Below, piece by piece: positions 1 through 4,875 of a stretch of DNA of 5,068 nt. Numbering within the stretch: the stretch's first letter is position 1; each line of letters opens with the position of its first letter. The notes below the pieces were generated by a model that did not search any database, was not told where the DNA came from, and saw only the letters and a program-made list of their open reading frames with translations. The DNA is from Candidatus Aenigmatarchaeota archaeon (GTDB lineage: Archaea; Aenigmatarchaeota; Aenigmatarchaeia; GW2011-AR5), in NCBI GenBank assembly GCA_016198645.1, contig JACQIE010000054.1, positions 1-5,068 of the forward strand, written 5' to 3'. Both the position numbers and the translations under genes were made by a program.

Positions 1-48
1 ATTTAGGAGTCAGGGCTGGTAGATCAACGGAAGATCGCCTGCTTTGCA

Positions 49-146
49 AATGCCCCGCATTCTGCGAATGCGTCGTATCCCATATTATGGCATGACGGGT
101 AGTGCGTCGTTACCATATACGGAGATAACGAGAAGGGCGCCGAATC
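49..146 (+). other. Archaeal BHB intron in tRNA-Ala
   Basis: The intron is removed by the archaeal tRNA splicing endonuclease, which cuts a bulge-helix-bulge. The motif can be drawn: central 4-bp helix 43-46 with 141-144 (TTTG/CGAA, one G-U), 3-nt bulges C47-A48-A49 and T145-C146-A147, and cuts after 48 and after 146. An inner helix 51-55/135-139 closes the intron after one A-C mismatch. Two hairpins lie within: 56-72 (7 bp, loop TGC) and 86-117 (TATGG with CCATA, then about 6 bp capped by a 7-nt loop). It is too short to code for a homing endonuclease, and no open frame looks real. The first hairpin and its 3' flank recur downstream of the tRNA at 187-220. Confidence 0.92.
53..88 (+). repeat. 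Hairpin repeat, copy 1 (inside the tRNA intron)
   Basis: The copy consists of CCCC, a hairpin with arms 56-62 and 66-72 (CGCATTC/GAATGCG, loop TGC), then TCGTATCCCATATTAT. The last 20 bases (69-88) are identical to 201-220. The hairpin arms differ from those of copy 2 but remain fully paired. A partial third match (TGCGTCGT, two changed bases, then CCATAT) lies at 103-118 in the same intron. Confidence 0.85.
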
Positions 147-186
147 AGCAGGAGGCTTCGGGTTCAAATCCCGACCAGTCCATATA

Positions 187-220
187 CCCCGCAGCTTCGC
201 TGCGTCGTATCCCATATTAT
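187..220 (+). repeat. Hairpin repeat, copy 2 (downstream of the tRNA)
   Basis: This copy starts 5 nt after the tRNA 3' end: CCCC, a hairpin with arms 190-195 and 199-204 (CGCAGC/GCTGCG, loop TTC), then the same TCGTATCCCATATTAT as copy 1. The preceding CCATATAC (180-187) also matches intron bases 113-120. It may be a REP-like element or a partial duplication of the intron. As an RNA hairpin right after the tRNA it could also affect 3' trailer processing; that is inference. Confidence 0.85.
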
Positions 221-279
221 TGACGACGAGTCTGTGTCAACACCAGAAGAAAACCGGCTACTTCTACATTACGACGGAG

Positions 280-285
280 AAAAAA
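280..285 (-). terminator. Oligo-T terminator of the small membrane protein gene
   Basis: On the minus strand a run of six T residues begins 5 nt after the TGA stop at 291-293. Archaeal RNA polymerase terminates at such T tracts without needing a hairpin. The position directly after the stop supports that the minus-strand gene is real. Confidence 0.5.
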
Positions 286-290
286 CGCCG

Positions 291-503
291 TCAAAGGGCG
301 CGATAAGCCAAAGCCGCGCCGATAACCGCGATGACAATGCCGACAATACGATGAACTGCGTAAAATTTTTTGCTCGGAATGAGGCGGGCGCCCAGTTTCT
401 TGAGAAGACGGATGCGCAAGCTGACGACCCACTTGGGCGCAACAGCGCACAGTATGCCCAGCGCGGCAAGCACAGACCCGGCCAAGACTTCGGAAAATGC
501 CAT
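291..503 (-). CDS. Small membrane protein, two predicted helices
   Basis: The product has 70 aa. The first hydrophobic segment is about residues 5-22 and ends in a Pro (CAVAPKW). A basic linker with many Arg/Lys follows (about 24-50), and the second segment is about 51-69. This is the outline of small uncharacterised membrane proteins that have a helix, a Pro-Lys-Trp type turn, an amphipathic basic stretch and a final glycine-rich helix (DUF6199-like). I place it by pattern only and assign no function. The ATG at 503 is chosen because a TATA box (526-533, minus strand) is centred about 26 nt before it, which predicts a leaderless mRNA, and there is no ribosome binding site. A T6 tract follows the stop. 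The gene is divergent from the beta-propeller gene. Overlapping longer frames in the same region look like shadows, lacking comparable promoter fit. Confidence 0.7.
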   Translation of the reverse strand: MAFSEVLAGSVLAALGILCAVAPKWVVSLRIRLLKKLGARLIPSKKFYAVHRIVGIVIAVIGAALAYRAL

Positions 504-525
504 AATGTTAATTGCGTTTCTCCGG

Positions 526-533
526 TATAAATA
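526..533 (-). promoter_or_regulatory. TATA box for the minus-strand small membrane protein
   Basis: On the minus strand the box reads TATTTATA, preceded by a purine-rich GAAAAAAG that would serve as the BRE (TFB contact). The centre is about 26 nt upstream of the ATG at 503, so transcription should start at or next to the start codon. Confidence 0.6.
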
Positions 534-577
534 CTTTTTTCGGGTGTTATGGCGTTTCCCCTAACAAACCGGCGCCG

Positions 578-584
578 TATAAAA
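578..584 (+). promoter_or_regulatory. TATA box for the beta-propeller gene
   Basis: TATAAAA is centred about 27 nt upstream of the ATG at 608, which predicts a leaderless transcript. No purine-rich Shine-Dalgarno sequence lies between box and start. Directly upstream is GGCGCC, a 6-nt palindrome (571-576) that could be a factor site but may be chance. The two divergent TATA boxes are only about 50 bp apart. Confidence 0.65.
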
Positions 585-607
585 GGCACCGCTTCTTATA
601 GGTTATT

Positions 608-2803
608 ATGAGAAACGAAAAACTGAAGGCGGCGAGCATCGTGCTCGTAATTGTGCTGCTGGCAGCCGCGCTTTCGTCTTACCAAAAACCAATAGACTTA
701 TCATCGCAGGCGGAGCTGAAGAGGTTTTCTTCTCCGGAAGAACTGAACGCTTTTTTGGCGTCGGCGCAGCAGACGTACGGTTCCGGCGGGGGTGAGAGTC
801 TTGCTTCTGCGCAGGCAACGCAGTCTGGCAACGCGGCAAAGGCAGCGAATGACTACTCTTCCACAAACGTTCAGGTCGCGGGCGTTGATGAATCGGATTT
901 CGTGAAGAATGACGGCAGATATATCTATGCGATAACCGGCGGGAACGTCACTATTATAGACGCTTATCCGGCGGAGAGCGCGAAAATCGTCGGCAGCATA
1001 AATACGGGCGGGACGCCGGTTTCGATGTACGTCAGCGGCGACAAGCTCGTCGTCTTTTCAGGCATTTATGATGTTTATGATTATGCCACTTACGATACGA
1101 CACGCTCCGAAAAAATGGAGGCGCTCGTTTACCGACCATATACTTCAAAAACCAGTATAACTGTGTACGACATAAGCGACAGGGCGGCGCCTACGCTGGA
1201 AAGGAACGTCACTATTGACGGCAATTACATGGACTCGCGCATGACGGGCGGATACGTTTACGCGATAATCAATGAGCCGGCAGGCTCGCGTTCACCTGTT
1301 TTCTCCCCGAACCAGCGCGGCTTCCCGGACATCTACTACTTTGATGCGCCTTCCAGTTACTACACATACAATAATATTGTTTCGCTTAACGTTGACAATG
1401 CGCAGGAACCGGTAAAGAGCAAAGTCTTTCTATTGGGCGGCTACAGCACCATCTACGCGTCGCAGAGCAACATCTACATGACTTACCAGAAGAGCATGAG
1501 CTGGGATACGATTCAGAATGCATTGATAGAAAGCATCCTGCCGCTATTGCCGGGCGACGTCGCAACGAAAGTAAGTGAAGCGTACAACTCCAATATGACG
1601 GAATATGAAAAACACGCGGCGTTTGAAAAATCCATAGGCGATTGGCTCCAAGATATGGACGTGGAAGAAGGGGCGCGCGTATACAAGGGCATTGAGCAGA
1701 AGGCGCAGGAAAAGATGGCGGAGATACAGAAAGAGCTTCAGAAAACTGTGATTCATAAGATATCGATAAGCAACGGCAATATAGAATACAAAACGCACGG
1801 CGAAGTTCCGGGCACGCCGCTTAACCAGTTCTCGATGGACGAATACAACGGATACTTCAGGATAGCGACGACGGTAGACGCCGGCTTCTGGGGAATGCCT
1901 GCGACTTTGGCTTCGTCGCAATTGACTGTGACGAATCAAGCCGTTTCAGGCGGTGTGACAGAAACAGTGACGAACGAAGTGAAGGCAAAGATTGTGGAGG
2001 AGCAACCGCCCGAAGTGGGTGATGACGTGGGCGACCGAACAGGACTTCGTGCCATGCCTTCACAGTCCAAGAACAACGTTTACGTGTTGGACGGAAACAT
2101 GAACGTCGTCGGCTCGCTTGAAGACTTGGCACCGGGCGAACGGATTTATTCGGCGCGGTTCATGGGCGACCGTGCTTATCTTGTCACGTTCGTGCAGGTT
2201 GACCCGTTGTTCGTGATAGATTTGTCGCAGCCCGCGGCGCCGAGAGTGCTCGGCGAACTGAAGATACCGGGCGTTTCGGACTATCTTCATCCTTATGACG
2301 AAACGCATCTGATAGGCATAGGCAAAAGTACGGACGATTCGCAACGCGGGTTCAAGGGACTAAAAGTTTCGCTCTTTGACGTAAGCGACGTCGCAAATCC
2401 GAAAGAAACTGCGACGTACGAGCTGGGCGAGCGCGGCACGGACTCGGAAGCGCTTCATGACCACAAGGCGTTCCTGTTCGACAAGAGCAAAGGCATGATT
2501 GTGATACCGGCCAGCGTCGCAAGCACGCCTTACAATTACTCATGGCAAGGCACGCTTGTGCTAAATGTTGACGCCAATAGTATAAGCGAGCGCGGACGCG
2601 TCGTTCACAGCACAGTCGGCAACGAATCGTATGGATATTATTATCCGCAGTATCCGGCGCGGCGCGCCTTATACATCGGAGATACGCTCTACAGCGTGGC
2701 GCAGGATAAGATTATTGCGGCGGACTTGGCGACGCTCGCTAAACTCAGCGAGATAGCGGTGCCGCATGAGAGTTGGGATGTAAGGATTTACGGACGGCTA
2801 TGA
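608..2803 (+). CDS. Secreted/anchored beta-propeller protein (Beta_propel, COG4880-like)
   Basis: This 731-aa protein matches in layout and motifs the family of secreted proteins with a C-terminal beta-propeller. Residues 1-6 are charged, and residues 7-23 are a hydrophobic signal peptide or anchor helix. Residues 25-85 are a Ser/Ala/Gln-rich linker. The family signature starts at 87 (NVQVAGVDESDFVKNDGRYI), followed by repeated beta-strand blades (YIYAI, VTIIDAY, LVVFSG, ITVYDIS). Residues about 300-380 are a charged helical, possibly coiled-coil insertion. The conserved GEVPGTPLNQFSMDEYNGYFRIATT follows at 398-422 in two adjoining parts (GEVPGTPLNQFSMDEY, then NGYFRIATT). More blades run to the C-terminus, with HPYDETHLIGIGK at 561-573 and ALHDHKAFLF at 615-624. 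N-X-S/T sequons occur at N113, N200, N329, N643 and N672. It should lie outside the cytoplasmic membrane; its ligand or activity is not known. The start is supported by the TATA spacing. Length looks complete. Confidence 0.9.
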   Translation: MRNEKLKAASIVLVIVLLAAALSSYQKPIDLSSQAELKRFSSPEELNAFLASAQQTYGSGGGESLASAQATQSGNAAKAANDYSSTNVQVAGVDESDFVKNDGRYIYAITGGNVTIIDAYPAESAKIVGSINTGGTPVSMYVSGDKLVVFSGIYDVYDYATYDTTRSEKMEALVYRPYTSKTSITVYDISDRAAPTLERNVTIDGNYMDSRMTGGYVYAIINEPAGSRSPVFSPNQRGFPDIYYFDAPSSYYTYNNIVSLNVDNAQEPVKSKVFLLGGYSTIYASQSNIYMTYQKSMSWDTIQNALIESILPLLPGDVATKVSEAYNSNMTEYEKHAAFEKSIGDWLQDMDVEEGARVYKGIEQKAQEKMAEIQKELQKTVIHKISISNGNIEYKTHGEVPGTPLNQFSMDEYNGYFRIATTVDAGFWGMPATLASSQLTVTNQAVSGGVTETVTNEVKAKIVEEQPPEVGDDVGDRTGLRAMPSQSKNNVYVLDGNMNVVGSLEDLAPGERIYSARFMGDRAYLVTFVQVDPLFVIDLSQPAAPRVLGELKIPGVSDYLHPYDETHLIGIGKSTDDSQRGFKGLKVSLFDVSDVANPKETATYELGERGTDSEALHDHKAFLFDKSKGMIVIPASVASTPYNYSWQGTLVLNVDANSISERGRVVHSTVGNESYGYYYPQYPARRALYIGDTLYSVAQDKIIAADLATLAKLSEIAVPHESWDVRIYGRL

Positions 2804-2820
2804 GTAAAGACTTGCCGTCA

Positions 2821-2832
2821 TTTTGTTATTTA
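2821..2832 (+). terminator. T-rich terminator after the beta-propeller gene
   Basis: Two T-rich tracts (TTTTGTTATTTA) lie 18-29 nt after the TGA stop at 2801-2803, where an archaeal intrinsic terminator would be expected. No strong hairpin precedes them. The call rests on composition and position only. Confidence 0.35.
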
Positions 2833-2874
2833 TATCAATGGAGTTCTCTGCGGTGAAACGTTGAACAAGTACAA

Positions 2875-2900
2875 CAAAGACTTTCCATGGAAAGTCTTTG
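2875..2900. repeat. Perfect 26-nt palindrome
   Basis: The half-site CAAAGACTTTCCA is followed at once by its exact reverse complement, with no spacer. As RNA or single-stranded DNA it could fold into a hairpin of about 11 bp with a CATG-type loop; as duplex DNA it is a symmetric site. It lies in the gap between the beta-propeller gene and the ABC operon, 4 nt before a second inverted repeat. Its function is unknown. Confidence 0.9.
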
Positions 2901-2904
2901 GGTA

Positions 2905-2931
2905 TACGAGGAATTCATAGAATTCCTCGTA
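2905..2931. repeat. 12-bp perfect inverted repeat with a 3-nt loop
   Basis: The arms TACGAGGAATTC (2905-2916) and their exact complement (2920-2931) flank ATA. It is the second of two strong hairpins in tandem. No T tract follows on the plus strand (AATAAAGCC), so it does not look like a plain terminator. Confidence 0.9.
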
Positions 2932-2977
2932 ATAAAGCCGAAAATGAACTTCTCGTCGTACGAATGAATAAGTTTTT

Positions 2978-3057
2978 CGTTCCTTTACTATGTCAGTGAC
3001 GGAACGCACAAAGCTATGCGATGACTTCGTCGTTAGCGATGCGTCTTGCAGCATAGC
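2978..3057. other. Further stem-loops before the ABC operon promoter
   Basis: Two more inverted repeats continue the structured gap. CGTTCC at 2978-2983 pairs with GGAACG at 3001-3006, with GTCA-G-TGAC inside the loop. GCTATGC at 3013-3019 pairs with GCATAGC at 3051-3057, around an inner stem 3020-3025/3029-3034 with loop TTC and two G-U pairs. The two sit end to end, just upstream of the TATA box at 3064. The whole stretch 2875-3057 could be a small structured RNA, a degenerate mobile repeat, or a regulatory region; the sequence does not decide. Confidence 0.5.
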
Positions 3058-3063
3058 GTAGCG

Positions 3064-3072
3064 TATATTTAA
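3064..3072 (+). promoter_or_regulatory. TATA box for the ABC exporter operon
   Basis: TATATTTAA is centred about 27 nt upstream of the ATG at 3095, again fitting a leaderless start. Read on the minus strand the same bases give TTAAATATA, close to the archaeal TATA consensus, so the box could also fire leftwards into the hairpin region, starting near 3041. Confidence 0.65.
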
Positions 3073-3083
3073 GCCGCGCGGCT
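3072..3083. promoter_or_regulatory. 12-nt GC-rich palindrome, candidate operator
   Basis: AGCCGCGCGGCT is a perfect palindrome touching the 3' edge of the TATA box and ending 11 nt before the ATG. A protein bound here would block the preinitiation complex or polymerase, so it is a candidate repressor site for the ABC operon. Only symmetry and position support this. Confidence 0.4.
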
Positions 3084-3094
3084 AATTTTTAACA

Positions 3095-3796
3095 ATGGGG
3101 ATGATTAACGTTCAGCGGCTGAACAAGAGCTTTCAGGGGACGAAGGCGCTGGCAAATGTAAACCTCGCTATAGAAGAGGGAGAGATATTCGGATTGCTCG
3201 GGCCGAACGGCGCGGGAAAAACGACGCTCATCAACATTCTTGCCACGTTGCTTCTGCCGGATGCGGGCAAAGCCGTTATTAACGGCATTGACGTGACGAA
3301 AGAGCCCGATAAAATCAGAAAAATAATCGGCTACAGCAGCGGCTATGCGGAATTCGCGCCGTCCCTGACGGGATGGCAGAACCTGAAGTTCTATTGCATG
3401 ATTTATGGGACGCAGCCGGACGAAAAACTTATTGAGAAATTCAGACTGACGGACGTCATGGGCAGGAAGGTGTCTTCGTACTCTTCAGGCATGCTGCAAC
3501 GGCTCGGGCTGGTGATAATGATGAATCATCGCCCACGGGTTCTTCTGCTCGATGAGCCGACCGTGGGTCTGGATCCCGCGATAGCGCGAATCGTGCGAAA
3601 CAATATAAAAGACCTGAAGAAGCACAAAGTTACCGTTCTTCTGACGACGCACAACATGACAGAGGCAGAAGAGCTTTGCGACAGGATAGCCTTCATCAAT
3701 AGGGGCAGGATAATCACTACCGGGACGGCGAGGAAGATAAAGAAACTTCACACGTTGGAGGAAGCGTTCATAAAAATGGCGGAGGAGGGCAAATGA
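3095..3796 (+). CDS. ABC-2 type exporter, ATP-binding subunit
   Basis: This 233-aa single nucleotide-binding domain powers the membrane subunit encoded next. Walker A is GPNGAGKTT (36-44), the signature is SSGMLQRL (130-137), Walker B is VLLLDEP (149-155), the D-loop is GLDP (158-161) and the switch His is H186 in TTH. Length is normal for a minimal ABC-2 ATPase. One oddity: where the Q-loop Gln is expected (about residue 83) the sequence reads GYSSGYAEF, with Gly in place of Gln. Some ABC-2 ATPases with a similar SLTG-NL segment also seem to lack it, so this is probably a subfamily trait rather than decay. The signature has Ser in place of the first Gly of LSGG. The ATG at 3095 is chosen by TATA spacing; an in-frame ATG at 3101 is the alternative. 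Substrate unknown. Confidence 0.95.
   Translation: MGMINVQRLNKSFQGTKALANVNLAIEEGEIFGLLGPNGAGKTTLINILATLLLPDAGKAVINGIDVTKEPDKIRKIIGYSSGYAEFAPSLTGWQNLKFYCMIYGTQPDEKLIEKFRLTDVMGRKVSSYSSGMLQRLGLVIMMNHRPRVLLLDEPTVGLDPAIARIVRNNIKDLKKHKVTVLLTTHNMTEAEELCDRIAFINRGRIITTGTARKIKKLHTLEEAFIKMAEEGK
3781..3789 (+). promoter_or_regulatory. Shine-Dalgarno for the ABC permease
   Basis: GGAGGAGGG ends 3 nt before the permease ATG, with its first GGAGG 7 nt away. It lies inside the end of the ATPase gene. It is the only clear ribosome binding site in the window, which fits an internal operon gene while first genes are leaderless. Confidence 0.7.
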
Positions 3797-4566
3797 CGCT
3801 CCGCCAGGTATTCGCCTTTTGGTACAGGAACGCCATCATATTCCGCTCTTCCATGGTGGACTGGTTCACGGTATTCTTCTTTCCCGTTACGTTCGTGCTG
3901 TCGGTCGGGCTCTTTTCCGCGTTCGTTCAGGATCCGCGGGCGAGAATCGTGCTCATAATAGGCGCGATGGGGTGGAGCTATATGTTCTCCTCCCAGATGG
4001 ACGGTGGCTATACGTTTCTTCGGGACATATGGTTCAGGAGTTTCAAGAAGCTAAGAACGCTGCCCGTTTCAGACTTTACTATGATAGCGGCGAACTGGAG
4101 CTTCGGCTTCTTCCGATCGGGGATGACAATATTGACGGCAGCCGCTGTCGTCAATCTGGCATTCGGCTTTGATTTCTTCGGCGGCAATTTTCTTTACACG
4201 CTGGCGTTGCTCTTCGGTGCCAACCTGTTCGGCCTGGCGATTTCAATTCTCGTAAGCTCCGTGATTCTGCTCGCGGGGCAGCGCGCGGACGTCATGGTCT
4301 ACTCCATTACGGACGTGCTGGTGCTGTTGTCCGGCGTCTTCTATCCCGTTTCGCTGCTTCCCGCGGCGCTGCAGAGCGTCGCTTTGGCGGTGCCGCTTAC
4401 GTATTTCTTCGAAGGCATGCGCGGGATGTTTCTGGACGGGACAGTCAGCATGTCATATCTCTTCAGTCTTTACGTTCTTGATGTGATTTACATCGTAATT
4501 GCATGGCTTATTTTCATGCGCGTCGAGCGCTATGCCAGAAGAAAAGGTCTGTACGGGTCGATGTGA
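3793..4566 (+). CDS. ABC-2 type exporter, membrane permease subunit
   Basis: This 257-aa integral membrane protein forms the transport path for the ATPase encoded just before it. About six hydrophobic segments are visible: roughly 24-45, 51-68, 98-121, 132-160, 168-188 and 222-243. A cytoplasmic stretch at 72-95 contains FRSFKKLRTLPVSD, matching the coupling region of ABC-2 permeases. The family hallmark follows: LSGVFYPVSLLPAALQSVAL (179-198), then PLTYFFEGMRG. The tail is basic (RVERYARRKG). The ATG overlaps the ATPase stop (ATGA at 3793-3796), so the two are translationally coupled. ABC-2 exporters move drugs, polysaccharides, lipids or peptides; the substrate cannot be told here. There are no sugar or lipid genes nearby to suggest one. 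Confidence 0.93.
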   Translation: MTLRQVFAFWYRNAIIFRSSMVDWFTVFFFPVTFVLSVGLFSAFVQDPRARIVLIIGAMGWSYMFSSQMDGGYTFLRDIWFRSFKKLRTLPVSDFTMIAANWSFGFFRSGMTILTAAAVVNLAFGFDFFGGNFLYTLALLFGANLFGLAISILVSSVILLAGQRADVMVYSITDVLVLLSGVFYPVSLLPAALQSVALAVPLTYFFEGMRGMFLDGTVSMSYLFSLYVLDVIYIVIAWLIFMRVERYARRKGLYGSM

Positions 4567-4630
4567 TTAATATCAGGCGGACGGATCGGGCACATCACCT
4601 TTTCTGCGCGACGCCCCATTCGAAAATATC

Positions 4631-4638
4631 TTTTAATA
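4631..4638 (+). promoter_or_regulatory. Probable promoter of the 23S rRNA gene
   Basis: TTTTAATA is preceded by purine-rich CGAAAATAT (4621-4629), a plausible BRE. Start of transcription would be near 4660, about 215 nt before the mature 23S 5' end. The preceding permease gene stops at 4566. A T4 tract at 4599-4602 (CCTTTTC) could weakly terminate that operon. Confidence 0.5.
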
Positions 4639-4659
4639 CTTTGTTCCTATAACAAGAGA

Positions 4660-4875
4660 TGCGCGGGGTCAGGAATCCTGCGATTCTATGAATGCCGCGA
4701 ACGCGGCATGATATACGGAAGCTGGTCAGAGTCGGCTTAACTTGGCACGTTTAGCTTTGCAGCGCTTAGTTAGCTGATTCTACCGGTTGTGACGATGGTT
4801 AGCAAAAGCTAATTGTCTGATGCCGAGGGATGACAGTTATATTCTTATGACGGCAACCACAGGACGGAACCAAAG
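4660..4875 (+). other. Structured 23S rRNA leader, no gene seen
   Basis: I see no protein gene and no tRNA fold in this stretch. It holds several hairpins: 4673-4677/4682-4686 (GAATC/GATTC); 4692-4699/4702-4709 (ATGCCGCG and its exact complement, about 7-8 bp); 4797-4801/4806-4810 region (TTAGC, AAAA, GCTAA); and a loose TGCCG/CGGCA pairing around 4821-4852. Archaeal pre-23S is normally cut at a BHB in a long stem formed by sequences on both sides of the gene. The 5' half should be in this leader, but the 3' half is outside the window, so it cannot be marked. Confidence 0.45.
4692..4709 (+). repeat. GC-rich hairpin in the 23S leader
   Basis: ATGCCGCG and its exact reverse complement are separated by AA, giving about 7 bp with a GAAC loop. 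It lies about 30 nt after the predicted transcription start. The ATATACGGA that follows (4711-4719) also occurs in the tRNA-Ala intron at 115-123, which may be chance. Confidence 0.7.

Larger units (their letters stand above)
13..182 (+). tRNA. tRNA-Ala(UGC) with a 98-nt intron at 37/38
   Basis: This gene decodes GCN alanine codons after splicing. Exon 1 is 13-48 and exon 2 is 147-182. The acceptor arms 13-19 and 175-181 pair over 7 bp and include a G15-U179 wobble, which is the G3:U70 pair used by alanyl-tRNA synthetase as its main identity element. The D stem is 22-25/33-36 (GATC/GATC) around a loop with GG at 29-30. The anticodon stem is 38-42/148-152, and the anticodon TGC is 45-47. The variable loop is 153-157. 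The T stem is 158-162/170-174 around TTCAAAT. The discriminator is A182, and no CCA is encoded. The promoter would lie left of the window. In many archaea tRNA-Ala(UGC) sits in the 16S-23S spacer; here 23S starts about 4.7 kb downstream on the same strand. Identity is near certain from the fold and the G3:U70 pair. Confidence 0.96.

Noticed and set aside
24..215. Minus-strand open frame across the tRNA-Ala gene
   Set aside because: It covers both exons of a well-supported tRNA and its intron, so it is not a protein gene.
53..220. CRISPR array
   Set aside because: Only two full copies and one partial copy, with a tRNA exon between them and uneven spacing; the hairpin arms vary.
1544..1939. 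Long minus-strand open frame inside the beta-propeller gene (131 codons)
   Set aside because: It is a shadow of the plus-strand gene; the translation is Arg/His/Phe-rich and lacks family features or a promoter.
2830..3054. Minus-strand open frame of 74 codons across the inverted-repeat region
   Set aside because: It runs through both perfect palindromes, has no ribosome binding site, and its ATG is only about 14 nt from the minus-strand TATA sequence, which would start transcription inside the frame near 3041. It resembles no family I recognise. It could be revisited if homologues appear.
4660..4740. A second tRNA in the 23S leader
   Set aside because: Hairpins are present, but there is no T-loop GTTCRAAYC sequence, no 7-bp acceptor pairing and no cloverleaf.
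4785..4850. C/D box sRNA-like motifs (TGACGA, CTGA, GATGAC) in the 23S leader
   Set aside because: The C boxes deviate from RTGATGA, spacing between boxes does not fit, and no terminal stem is visible.
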